The notes under the pieces: model-generated
The model's input: the letters and a program-made list of their open reading frames with translations, nothing else
Database searches by the model: none
Told to the model about the DNA's origin: nothing
Assembly (NCBI RefSeq): GCF_003121625.1
Contig: NZ_QDDJ01000007.1
Span: 211,197-275,196, forward strand
Direction: 5' to 3'
Length of the DNA stretch: 64,000 nt
From: Ornithinimicrobium cavernae
GTDB lineage: Bacteria > Actinomycetota > Actinomycetes > Actinomycetales > Dermatophilaceae
Position numbers and translations under genes: made by a program
Shown: one piece after another, positions 52,754 to 60,326 of the stretch
Position numbering within the stretch: position 1 is the stretch's first letter
Layout: each line of letters starts with the position of its first letter

Positions 52754-52894
52754 CAGTCCTGCCGCCGGACACACGCGTAGCGGGTGGGACCGGGTGCCGT
52801 TGCCATGGGCGCGAGACTATCGCGGCGCCCTCGGGTGAGAAGACGCCGAGGGTTCCGGATGCCGAGCGTCCGGGATCGGCCCTAGCCTCGGGCC

Positions 52895-53248
52895 ATGGCT
52901 ATCGCACGCTTTCCCGGATTCGTCATCGACTGTCCCGAGCCCGGAGAACTGGCCCGGTTCTACGGCACCATGCTCGACTGGAAGGTCGAGCAGTCCGAGG
53001 GCTGGGCGGAGATCCGCGCAGACGGTCAGTGCATCTCGTTCCAGAAGGTGGCGGACTACACGCCACCCGTGTGGCCCGCCCAGCAGGTCCCGCAGCAGAT
53101 GCACCTGGATGTCATCGTGGACGACCTCGACGAGGGCGAGGCCGCTGTCCTGGCCCTCGGGGCGACGAGACACGAGCACCAGCCGGGCGAGACCTTCCGG
53201 GTCTTCCTCGACCCGGCCGGGCACCCGTTCTGCCTCTGCGTCTCGTGA
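52895..53248 (+). CDS. Glyoxalase-like VOC protein (PF18029 type)
   Basis: 117 residues. ARFPGFVIDCPEPGELARFYGTMLDW and the C-terminal FRVFLDPAGHPFCLCVS are typical of the small actinobacterial VOC proteins, which have a βαβββ fold. Role unknown. Divergent from ilvA and 41 bases before the MarR gene. Confidence 0.92.
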   Translation: MAIARFPGFVIDCPEPGELARFYGTMLDWKVEQSEGWAEIRADGQCISFQKVADYTPPVWPAQQVPQQMHLDVIVDDLDEGEAAVLALGATRHEHQPGETFRVFLDPAGHPFCLCVS

Positions 53249-53265
53249 CTGCTGGTCGCGCAATG

Positions 53266-53292
53266 CAATAGTGCTGTTATATTAGCGCTGTG
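53266..53292 (+). promoter_or_regulatory. Promoter/operator of the MarR gene, probably leaderless
   Basis: TATATT (53278-53283) is the -10 and the GTG start (53290) falls exactly where transcription should begin, with no ribosome site before it. AGTGCT (53270-53275) and AGCGCT (53284-53289), nearly complementary arms, flank the -10 and likely bind the regulator itself. Confidence 0.55.
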
Positions 53293-53916
53293 ACGATTTC
53301 CACCCCTGAGCCCGCTGATCCCGTGGGGCCTGATCCTGGGGTGCCGGACCCGACGACGTCGGACCCCACGACCGGTGGCTACTGGCGACCGCTGCGTGAG
53401 GTGCAGGAGCTCATGGAGAGTGGCATCGTCGCCCTGTACGCCGAGCGCGGCATCGAGAGACTGCGTCCGCGCTTCGCGTATCCGCTGATCCGGCTGGCGC
53501 ACACCGGACCACTCACGATCAAGGCGCTCGCGGAGAGCCTGGAGCTGACGCACTCGGCGGTCAGCCAGACGGTCTCGGCCCTGCGGACCGAGGGACTGGT
53601 CAGGACCGTGCCCGGCCCGGACGCCCGGACCCGGGTGGTCGAGCTGACGCAGCGGGCCCGTGACCTCGTGCCGTTCCTGGAGGCGGAGTGGCGGGCGACC
53701 GAGGCCGCCGCCGCAGAGCTGGATGCCGCCCTGCCGGTGTCGCTCGCGGAGTTCGCAGCGACCCTGCGCGCCCACCTAGACGAGAAGCCCTTCCTCGAAC
53801 GCATCTTGGCGCACCTGCCGCCGGGTGACCAGGCCTCCGCCGGACCCCCCAGCCCGGGGGAGCCGCACAGCGGCGGCGACCACTGGGCATACAGCGGCCC
53901 CAGGGCAACCTCGTGA
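53290..53916 (+). CDS. MarR-family transcription regulator
   Basis: 208 residues from GTG 53290. After a Pro/Asp/Thr-rich start (1-30) comes a winged helix: YPLIRLAHTGPLTIKALAES followed by LELTHSAVSQTVSALRTEGLVRTVPGPDARTRVVELT. The C-terminal helix and a Pro/Gly tail extend the usual length. It overlaps the MFS gene by 4 bases and probably represses the pair through the palindrome at its own promoter. Confidence 0.92.
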   Translation: MTISTPEPADPVGPDPGVPDPTTSDPTTGGYWRPLREVQELMESGIVALYAERGIERLRPRFAYPLIRLAHTGPLTIKALAESLELTHSAVSQTVSALRTEGLVRTVPGPDARTRVVELTQRARDLVPFLEAEWRATEAAAAELDAALPVSLAEFAATLRAHLDEKPFLERILAHLPPGDQASAGPPSPGEPHSGGDHWAYSGPRATS

Positions 53917-55175
53917 CGCTGAGCAGGGGCCTGCTCGACCTGCGGCCGCTGCGCGCGAGCCCGCCGTTCCGCCGGCTCTGGGGCAGCAGCATGCTGGGTG
54001 CGCTGGGCGGCCAGATCGCGGTCGTGGCGGTCCTCTTCCAGGTCTGGGACATGACCCACAACCCGTTCTGGACCGGTGCGATCGGCCTGGCCAACGCCGT
54101 CCCGCTCGTCGTCTTCGGGATGGTCGGCGGCACGCTCGCCGACGCGGTGGACCGTCGCAGCCTGGTGCGCTGGGCCACGGTCGGGCAGGCGCTGGCAGGG
54201 CTGGGACTGGCCGCCCAGGCGGCCGCAGGTGCCGAGTCCCTCTGGCTCGTGCTGGCCCTGGTCTCGGCCCAGGGCGCGGCCAGCGCGGTCGGGGCACCGG
54301 CCCGCCGCACGTTCATCCCCCGGCTGCTCGGCCCCGAGCAGGTCGGCGCCGGCATCGCGCTGCAGCTGCTGACCTTCCAGGGGGCGATGCTGATCGGCCC
54401 GGCCCTCGGCGGCCTGATCATCGGCCGGTGGGGCGTCGGGGCGTGCTACCTCACCTTCGCGAGCCTGGTCGCGCTCTCGCTGTACGGCGTCGTCCGGTTG
54501 CCCTCGATGCCACCCGAGGGTGCTGGCACGCGCCCGGGCCTGCGCTCGACGGTGGCCGGGTTCAGCTATGTCCTGCAGCGGCCCGTCCTGCGGGGATCCT
54601 TCGCCAGCGACCTCGCGGCCACCCTGCTCTCGATGCCCGTCGCCCTGTTCCCCCTGGTCAACGAGGTGCGCTTCGGTGGCGACCCGGAGACGCTGGGCCT
54701 GTTCCTGTCCTGCATCGCGGTCGGCGGTATGTCGGCCGGCCTGTTCTCCGGGCTCGTCACCCGAGCGGATCGGCCGGGCCGCATCCAGCTCGCGGCCGCG
54801 GCCGTCTGGGGCGTGGCCCTGGCGGTCTTCGGCCTCGCCGGACCGCTCTGGCTCGCGCTGGCGGTGCTGGTCGTGGCCGGAGCTGCCGACACCGTGTCCG
54901 TGACCTCGCGGGGCCTGATGATCCAGCTGGCCACGCCGGACAGCCACCGGGGCCGCGTCTCGGCGGTCGACCACGTCGTGGGTGTGGCGGGGCCCGACGT
55001 GGGCAACTTCCGCGCCGGCATCGTCGCGGGCCTCACCTCGGCACCGGTCGCCCTGGCCACCGGCGGTCTGGCCTGCGCCGCGGTGGTGGGGTGGATCGCC
55101 CTGCGGAACCGCCCGCTGCGGACCTTCAGCATCCACGCGGACGCGGCGCCCGACCCGTCGGTCAGGACCGGCTGA
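53913..55175 (+). CDS. MFS transporter (enterobactin-exporter-like)
   Basis: 420 residues from GTG 53913, overlapping the MarR stop. Twelve helices; RASPPFRRLWGSSMLGALGGQIAVVAVLFQVWDMTHN and FGMVGGTLADAVDRR (motif A) match the EntS/DHA3 group of exporters. It probably exports a drug or siderophore-like compound and is regulated by the MarR partner. A strong hairpin follows the stop. Confidence 0.92.
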   Translation: MTLSRGLLDLRPLRASPPFRRLWGSSMLGALGGQIAVVAVLFQVWDMTHNPFWTGAIGLANAVPLVVFGMVGGTLADAVDRRSLVRWATVGQALAGLGLAAQAAAGAESLWLVLALVSAQGAASAVGAPARRTFIPRLLGPEQVGAGIALQLLTFQGAMLIGPALGGLIIGRWGVGACYLTFASLVALSLYGVVRLPSMPPEGAGTRPGLRSTVAGFSYVLQRPVLRGSFASDLAATLLSMPVALFPLVNEVRFGGDPETLGLFLSCIAVGGMSAGLFSGLVTRADRPGRIQLAAAAVWGVALAVFGLAGPLWLALAVLVVAGAADTVSVTSRGLMIQLATPDSHRGRVSAVDHVVGVAGPDVGNFRAGIVAGLTSAPVALATGGLACAAVVGWIALRNRPLRTFSIHADAAPDPSVRTG

Positions 55176-55182
55176 GGCCGGT

Positions 55183-55224
55183 GCGCCACGGCCGGCGCCT
55201 CCTGAGACCAGCCGGCCGTGGCGC
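55183..55224 (+). terminator. Perfect 14-base-stem terminator after the MFS gene
   Basis: GCGCCACGGCCGGC (55183-55196) pairs with GCCGGCCGTGGCGC (55211-55224) around a 14-base loop, seven bases after the MFS stop. It lies between convergent genes and could serve both. Confidence 0.8.
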
Positions 55225-55231
55225 TCGACCC

Positions 55232-55288
55232 CCCGCGGCGCGCGAACCATCCCGTGGCGGGCGACCCACCCCATGGCAGGCCTGCGCC
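55232..55288. repeat. Degenerate 19-bp tandem repeat, about three units
   Basis: CCCGCGGCGCGCGAACCAT (55232-55250), CCCGTGGCGGGCGACCCAC (55251-55269) and CCCATGGCAGGCCTGCGCC (55270-55288), sharing CCC-x-TGGC-x-GGC; the terminator's right arm forms a looser fourth copy. It ends seven bases before the convergent VOC gene stop. Confidence 0.5.
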
Positions 55289-55294
55289 CGGTCC

Positions 55295-55717
55295 TCAGCC
55301 CTGGCCGGCCGCCACGTGCGGCTGGTTCAGGCGGATGTGGTTGCCGGAGGGGTCCCGGAAGCCGAAGTCGATCCCGTACGGCTGCTCGGTCGGCTCCTCG
55401 GGCAGGTCCACGCCCTTGGCGCGGAGCGCGGCGTGCGCCGCACGGGCGTCGTCGGTGGTGAAGAACAGGGTGCCTCCACCCGCCCCCTTGGTGACCATGC
55501 CCCGCACCGCCTCGGCGGTCTCGGGGTCGTAGCCGGGCGGACCCGGCTTCTCGAGGAGGATCTCGCGGTCGGTGCCCGGCACCCGGACCGTGAGCCACCG
55601 CATCGGCCCGAAGTCCAGGTCGTTGCCGGGCTCCAGCCCGAGAGTGTTGACATAGAAGTCGAGCGCCTCGTCCTGGTCGGTCACGAAGATCTGGGAAATC
55701 GTCAGGTTCTTGATCAT
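55295..55717 (-). CDS. VOC-family protein
   Basis: 140 residues from ATG 55717 (GTG 55723 also possible). IKNLTISQIFVTDQDEALDFYVNTLGLEPGNDLDF and GIDFGFRDPSGNHIRLNQP show a glyoxalase/bleomycin-resistance fold with intact metal positions (His/Glu pattern modified). Substrate unknown. Stands alone upstream of the DinB gene on the same strand. Confidence 0.92.
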   Translation of the reverse strand: MIKNLTISQIFVTDQDEALDFYVNTLGLEPGNDLDFGPMRWLTVRVPGTDREILLEKPGPPGYDPETAEAVRGMVTKGAGGGTLFFTTDDARAAHAALRAKGVDLPEEPTEQPYGIDFGFRDPSGNHIRLNQPHVAAGQG

Positions 55718-55819
55718 GGGCACGACACTAGGGCTGCGGCGGATGCTCCTGCTTCTCCAAAAACGCTGTCTTCGTCGGTATGCCGCGGGGGCGGCCGAGC
55801 GCTCGGGTGCCGGTGGGCG

Positions 55820-56377
55820 TCACTCGCCCGTGGACCCGTCGATGGACTCCCGGATGAGGTCGGCGTGGCCGGCGTGCCGGCCGTACTCCTCCACCATGTG
55901 CAGCAGGATGTAGCGCAGGCTGACCGGGTCCTCGTCCCGCGGGTGGCGCTGGGCGAGGGTGTCGAGACCCTCGGCGGTGGCCAGGACCTGCTCGGTGATC
56001 CGGTCCGACTCGGCGATGGTGGCGTCGAACAGGGCGAACAGCTCGACGGGGTCGTCGTCCGCGGCGCTGTGGTAGTCCCAGTCCTCGTCGGCGTCCCAGT
56101 CCACCGAGGCCCAGGGCTCGCCGAACTCCGCACCGCGCAGGACGCAGGAGAACCACCAGTGCTCGACGAACGCCAGGTGCTTGAGCAGCCCACCGATCGT
56201 GAGCTCGGAGGGCTCGTGGCGCGTGTTCAGCTGCTCGGCCGTGAGCCCCTCGGCCTTCAGCCGCAGCGAGTCGCGCAGGAAAGCGACGTAGGCCCGCAAC
56301 AGGGTGGCCTCGTCGCCCTGCCGGGGCGGGGACACCCGCTGGGTCGGGGCCGGAGAGTTCGGTGTCGCCGTGGTCAT
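55820..56377 (-). CDS. DinB/DUF664-family four-helix protein
   Basis: 185 residues from ATG 56377. TIGGLLKHLAFVEHWWFSCVL with the His metal ligand, and YILLHMVEEYGRHAGHADLIRESIDG with the other two His, mark a DUF664/DinB-like metal-binding helical bundle, mostly thiol-dependent enzymes (mycothiol S-transferase relatives). Probably a detoxification enzyme. It lies 25 bases downstream of an AraC regulator and is likely co-transcribed. Confidence 0.9.
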   Translation of the reverse strand: MTTATPNSPAPTQRVSPPRQGDEATLLRAYVAFLRDSLRLKAEGLTAEQLNTRHEPSELTIGGLLKHLAFVEHWWFSCVLRGAEFGEPWASVDWDADEDWDYHSAADDDPVELFALFDATIAESDRITEQVLATAEGLDTLAQRHPRDEDPVSLRYILLHMVEEYGRHAGHADLIRESIDGSTGE

Positions 56378-56402
56378 GGTCCGAACGTACGGGGCGACGA
56401 GG

Positions 56403-56828
56403 TCAGGATCCAGCCGGTTTCGTCTCGGACTGACGGTGCTCGGAGGGCCTCGCCCAGCGCATCGCGAAGCACGACGGAACGGCAGGCAGCGGCCCCCGCC
56501 GGCGGTAGGCGCTCGGACTCTCGCCGACGATCGCGCTGAAGGTGCGGCTGAACGTGCCCAGGCTGGAGAACCCGACCTCGAAGCAGATCTCGGTGACCGG
56601 GCGCGCGGTGCTGCGCAGCAGGAACATGGCCCGTTCGACCCGGCGTCGCTGCAGGTAGCGGTGCGGGGTCTCCCCGAACACCGCGCGGAAGCTGCGGATG
56701 AAGTGCGATTCCGAGACGAGTGCCACCGAGGCGAGGGACGGGATGTCCAGCTCCTCGGCATACTGCCGGTCCATCACGTCCCGGGCCCGCAGCATCCTGC
56801 GGTTCTGGTCCTCGGTCGCCGCGCCCAC
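56403..56828 (-). CDS. Compact AraC-family regulator
   Basis: 141 residues from GTG 56828 or ATG 56795. Essentially only the double helix-turn-helix: MDRQYAEELDIPSLASVALVSESHFIRSFRAVF and VTEICFEVGFSSLGTFSRTFSAIVGESPSAYRRR. It lacks a ligand domain. It probably controls the DinB gene downstream. The gap to pfkA is 12 bases but the start is on the same strand, so it may lie at the end of a pfkA transcript. Confidence 0.92.
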   Translation of the reverse strand: MGAATEDQNRRMLRARDVMDRQYAEELDIPSLASVALVSESHFIRSFRAVFGETPHRYLQRRRVERAMFLLRSTARPVTEICFEVGFSSLGTFSRTFSAIVGESPSAYRRRGPLPAVPSCFAMRWARPSEHRQSETKPAGS

Positions 56829-56840
56829 GTCCGCCGCCGC

Positions 56841-57860
56841 TCACCCGAAGAGGATGGCGGCCTCGTCCCAACGGTGCCGGGGCACGGTCTTGAGCTCACT
56901 CGTAGCCTCCGCCAGCTTCACCGAGACGATGTCGATGCCGCGCAGGGCGACCATCGTGCCCCACTCCTTGCGGTGCACGGCGTCGATCGCCGCCGTCCCG
57001 AAGCGGGTGGCCAGGACCCGGTCATAGGAGGTGGGGACACCGCCGCGCTGCAGGTGACCCAGCGTCATACTCCGGGTCTCGATGCCGGTCAGCTCCTCGA
57101 TCACCGGGGTCAGCTGCTCGGCGATGCCACCGAGCCGGGGCCGACCCATGTGGTCGACACCGTGCTTGGCCGAGACGTCCTCGCCGGCCAGGCGGAACCC
57201 CTCGGCGACCACGACGACCGGGGCGCGTCCACGGTGGACCGTGGCCTGCACCCAGGTGGCCACCTGGTCGATGGTGACCGGCACCTCGGGGATCAGGATG
57301 GCGTGGGCGCCGCTGGCGACCCCGGCGTTCAGGGCGATCCACCCGGCGTGCCGGCCCATCACCTCCACGACCATGCAGCGGTGGTGCGACTCCGCGGTCG
57401 TGCGCAGGCGGTCGATCGACTCCGTGGCGATGGCGACGGCCGTCTCGAAGCCGAAGGTGACGTCGGTGGCGGACAGGTCGTTGTCGATGGTCTTGGGCAC
57501 ACCGATGACGGGCACCCCCTCGTCGTGCAGCATCCGCGCGACGGTCAGCGTGCCCTCACCACCGATGGCAATGAAGGCGTCCATCTCGTGCTTGTCCATC
57601 ACCTCCTTGACCCGGTCGGAGCCGCCGTGCTCGAACGGGCCCGTGCGCGAGGTGCCCAGGATCGTGCCACCCTGCTTGGACAGGCCACGAACCTGCTTGC
57701 GCGGGAGGGTGAAGACGTCGTCCTCGACCAGCCCCCGGTAACCGTCGCGGATGCCGACGAACGAGTGCTCGTAGACCTTGTCGCCCTTGAGCACGATGCC
57801 GCGGATGACCGCGTTGAGTCCCGGGCAGTCGCCCCCGCTGGTCAGGATGCCGATCTTCAC
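56841..57860 (-). CDS. pfkA: 6-phosphofructokinase, group III
   Basis: 339 residues. ILTSGGDCPGLNAVIRG, GGEGTL and VPKTIDNDL are the active site. At the positions that separate ATP from pyrophosphate enzymes it has Gly in GGEGT and Lys in PKTIDND, the mixed pattern of actinobacterial ATP-dependent group III enzymes. Mid-glycolysis step. Complete; 5' gap contains no visible regulator site. Confidence 0.94.
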   Translation of the reverse strand: MKIGILTSGGDCPGLNAVIRGIVLKGDKVYEHSFVGIRDGYRGLVEDDVFTLPRKQVRGLSKQGGTILGTSRTGPFEHGGSDRVKEVMDKHEMDAFIAIGGEGTLTVARMLHDEGVPVIGVPKTIDNDLSATDVTFGFETAVAIATESIDRLRTTAESHHRCMVVEVMGRHAGWIALNAGVASGAHAILIPEVPVTIDQVATWVQATVHRGRAPVVVVAEGFRLAGEDVSAKHGVDHMGRPRLGGIAEQLTPVIEELTGIETRSMTLGHLQRGGVPTSYDRVLATRFGTAAIDAVHRKEWGTMVALRGIDIVSVKLAEATSELKTVPRHRWDEAAILFG

Positions 57861-57948
57861 GGGGCACAGTCTGTCGGGTCCGGTCCGAGCGATCCAACCC
57901 CGGGTCCGTGCTGGGGTGGCGAGGCGACCCGCGGACGGTGACGCGGGG

Positions 57949-58692
57949 TCAGCGGGTCAGGGTGACGAGGAACTCCTCCTCGTCGCCACTGACCGGCTCA
58001 CCGTGCGGGTCGGTCATCGTGACGATGCGCAGGCCCGCCGCCTCGGCCAGCTCGCCGAAGGACTCCGGGCTGTGCCAGTGGATGACCCAGTCGCGGTCGG
58101 CCGTCTCGGTGCCTGCGGACGTGTGCCTGGCGTAGCTGGTGCGGGTCGTCCTGGTCCGACCGGAGGGGTCGTAGTCCTCGGCCAGGGCGGTGAAGGTGAG
58201 AGTGCTGCCGTCCTCTGCGACCGCCTCACGGGCCACCCCGAGCGACTCCGGCGGCGAGGGCGGCGGGATCCACAGCGGCACCAGCGCGGTCCCGTCCTCG
58301 GTGAGGTGCTCGCGGAGGCGCACCAGGGCACGCAGGGCAAGGTCGTCGTCGGGAAGCAGGTTGAAGGTGGGTCCCGCCAGGAAGATCGTGCGGAAGGGGC
58401 GCCCCAGCGACAGCTCCTCCATCCGCTGGTGGTGGGTGACGACCTCCAGCCCGGCCTCGGCGGCACGCTCCGCGCACCGGGCCAGCATGTCGGCGGAGGC
58501 GTCGACGCCCTCGACGTCGAGCCCGCGCCGACGCAGCTCCAGCAGCGGGTCCCCGTCGCCGCAGCCCAGCTCGAGTGCTGGTTGCCCCGAGGACACGATG
58601 AGGTCGGCATAGCGGTCGGCCGGGAAGTCGGTCGACTTCAGCAGGGCATAGCCCTCGACCACGATGCCGGTGTAGAAGTCCGCCGCGTCCAC
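57949..58692 (-). CDS. Class I SAM-dependent methyltransferase
   Basis: 247 residues from GTG 58692. SAM motif I ALELGCGDGDPLLELRRRGLDVEGVDAS, followed by MLARCAERAAEAGLEV and FRTIFLAGPTFNLLPDD. The β-rich second half resembles UbiE/YcgJ-type small-molecule methyltransferases. Substrate unknown. Transcribed toward pfkA with an 88-base gap. Confidence 0.9.
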   Translation of the reverse strand: MDAADFYTGIVVEGYALLKSTDFPADRYADLIVSSGQPALELGCGDGDPLLELRRRGLDVEGVDASADMLARCAERAAEAGLEVVTHHQRMEELSLGRPFRTIFLAGPTFNLLPDDDLALRALVRLREHLTEDGTALVPLWIPPPSPPESLGVAREAVAEDGSTLTFTALAEDYDPSGRTRTTRTSYARHTSAGTETADRDWVIHWHSPESFGELAEAAGLRIVTMTDPHGEPVSGDEEEFLVTLTR

Positions 58693-58925
58693 GGCTCGAC
58701 CCTAGGCACGGGCCGGACTGCGGGCCACAGGATTTCGCCCAGCGCGGTGCTGCACGGAAGCCTGCCATCGCGAGCCGGAGCAGGGAAGACGCTGGCTGGC
58801 CCCCGCACCCCGGCATAGTGCTTGCTCCCGCACCTGGGTGGTTGCCTTCCCTCACACCGCGGCGGTGCTGCCGCCGCGCCCCGGCGGCGTGCCTGCGCCC
58901 GCACCCTCGACGTATCGTGACCAGG

Positions 58926-59432
58926 GTGAGCCTCTACGACATCCCCCTGACGACCCTTGACGGCCGACCCACCACCCTGGGTGAGCATGCCGGCCGTGCC
59001 CTGCTGCTGGTGAACGTCGCCTCCCGCTGTGGCCTGACCCCGCAGTACGAGGGCCTGGAGCGGCTGCAGCAGGAGTATGCCGAGCGCGGGCTGACCGTGA
59101 TCGGCCTCCCGTGCAACCAGTTCGGCAGGCAGGAGCCGGGCACCGCCGAGGAGATCCAGACGTTCTGCTCAACCACCTACGGTGTCTCGTTCCCGATGAT
59201 GGACAAGGTCGAGGTCAACGGCGAGGGGCAGCACCCGCTGTTCACCGAGCTCACCCGGGTCCAGGACGCGGAGGGCGTCGCCGGCGAGGTCGGGTGGAAC
59301 TTCGAGAAGTGGCTCATCGGCCCCGCGGGGGAGCCGGTGGCGCGCTTCCGGTCGCGCACCGAGCCGGAGTCCGACGAGGTCGTCGCAGCCATCGAGGCGG
59401 TCCTCCCGGCAGCGCAGGAACAGACCGACTGA
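58926..59432 (+). CDS. Glutathione peroxidase-family thiol peroxidase
   Basis: 168 residues from GTG 58926; GTG 58917 is an alternative and no good ribosome site is seen for either. Catalytic Cys in NVASRCGLTPQYEGLE, Gln/Trp site in LPCNQFGRQEPG and GEVGWNFEKWLI. A Cys rather than Sec enzyme; in actinobacteria such proteins use thioredoxin-type or mycothiol reductants. It precedes a MOSC gene by 9 bases. Confidence 0.93.
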   Translation: MSLYDIPLTTLDGRPTTLGEHAGRALLLVNVASRCGLTPQYEGLERLQQEYAERGLTVIGLPCNQFGRQEPGTAEEIQTFCSTTYGVSFPMMDKVEVNGEGQHPLFTELTRVQDAEGVAGEVGWNFEKWLIGPAGEPVARFRSRTEPESDEVVAAIEAVLPAAQEQTD

Positions 59433-59441
59433 GGAGCGCCT

Positions 59442-60254
59442 GTGCGCGTCACCGACCTGCGGATCTATCCCGTCAAGTCCCTTGCCGGGGACCCGGTTGA
59501 CGAGGTGCCCGTCGAGCCCTGGGGGCTGGCTGGCGACCGCCGGTGGGGGCTGGTCGACGAGGCCGGTGAGAAGGTCACGGCGCGGGAGGAGCACGCGCTG
59601 CTCGGGCTCCGGGCGGAGCAGATCGACGAGGACACCATCCGGATCCACGACCGCGACGGCGACAGCATCCTGGTGGACACCCCGCTCGGGCTCGGCCCGG
59701 TGCCGGTCAGCCACTCCCGACAGGGCTTCGCCAACCCGGCGGATGAGGACGTCAACTGGTGGATCCAGGAACGGGTGGGACGTCCGCTCCGGCTGGTCTG
59801 GCAGGAGGACCCGACCGTGCGGCGCGTCTCGGGGGCCCACGGCGGTCAGGACGGCGACGTCCTCTCCCTCGCGGACGCCGGCCCGCTGCTGCTGACCACC
59901 TGGACCTCGCTCGCGCAGCTGCGAGAGTGGGTCGGGCCGGAGTGGGCAGGCGAGGACGAGGCGGTCAGCATGACCCGCTTCCGGCCCAACGTCGTCATCG
60001 ACGGCGCCGAGCCGTTCGCCGAGGACGGCTGGCCGACCGTGTGGCTGGGCGAGGTGGAGTTCCGGCTGGGCGAGCCCTGCGACCGGTGCGTCATCACCCA
60101 GATCCACCCCGAGACGCTGACGACCGGCAGGGAGCCGATCGCCACGCTCGCCAGGCACCGCAAGTGGGACGGCAAGACCTGGTTCGGCACCCGCCTGATC
60201 CCCCTGGGCACCGGGGTGCTGCGCGTGGGGGACGAGGTCAGACCAGGTCGTTGA
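59442..60254 (+). CDS. MOSC-domain protein with MOSC N-terminal β-barrel
   Basis: 270 residues. The β-barrel start (VTDLRIYPVKSLAGDPVDEVPVEPWGLAGDRRWGLVDEAG) is followed by the MOSC domain with its conserved Cys (CDRCVITQIHPETLTTGREPIATLARHRKW). Members are mARC-like molybdenum enzymes that reduce N-hydroxylated compounds; fits with moaA/mogA elsewhere in the window. The last codons are repeated three times in a 35-bp array. Confidence 0.92.
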   Translation: MRVTDLRIYPVKSLAGDPVDEVPVEPWGLAGDRRWGLVDEAGEKVTAREEHALLGLRAEQIDEDTIRIHDRDGDSILVDTPLGLGPVPVSHSRQGFANPADEDVNWWIQERVGRPLRLVWQEDPTVRRVSGAHGGQDGDVLSLADAGPLLLTTWTSLAQLREWVGPEWAGEDEAVSMTRFRPNVVIDGAEPFAEDGWPTVWLGEVEFRLGEPCDRCVITQIHPETLTTGREPIATLARHRKWDGKTWFGTRLIPLGTGVLRVGDEVRPGR

Positions 60255-60326
60255 GCCGCGTGGGGGACGAGGTCAGACCGGGTCGTTGAGCCGCGTAGGG
60301 GACGAGGTCAGACCGGGTCGTTGAGC
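60222..60326. repeat. 35-bp tandem repeat, three copies, at convergent gene ends
   Basis: Units 60222-60256, 60257-60291 and 60292-60326, each beginning CGCGTGGGGGACGAGGTCAG (unit 3 has TAGGGG) and ending TCGTTGAGC. Each unit encodes the MOSC C-terminus RVGDEVRPGR-stop on + and, on -, the epimerase end NDPV-stop. MOSC uses unit 1, the epimerase unit 3; unit 2 is spacer. Confidence 0.96.

Noticed and set aside
53379..55598. 739-codon open frame on the minus strand
   Set aside because: Antisense to the MarR and MFS genes, which overlap correctly and carry family signatures.
53825..56539. 904-codon open frame on the plus strand
   Set aside because: It is a shifted or antisense shadow of the MFS, VOC and DinB genes, with no recognisable domain and a typical Arg/Pro/Gly artefact composition.
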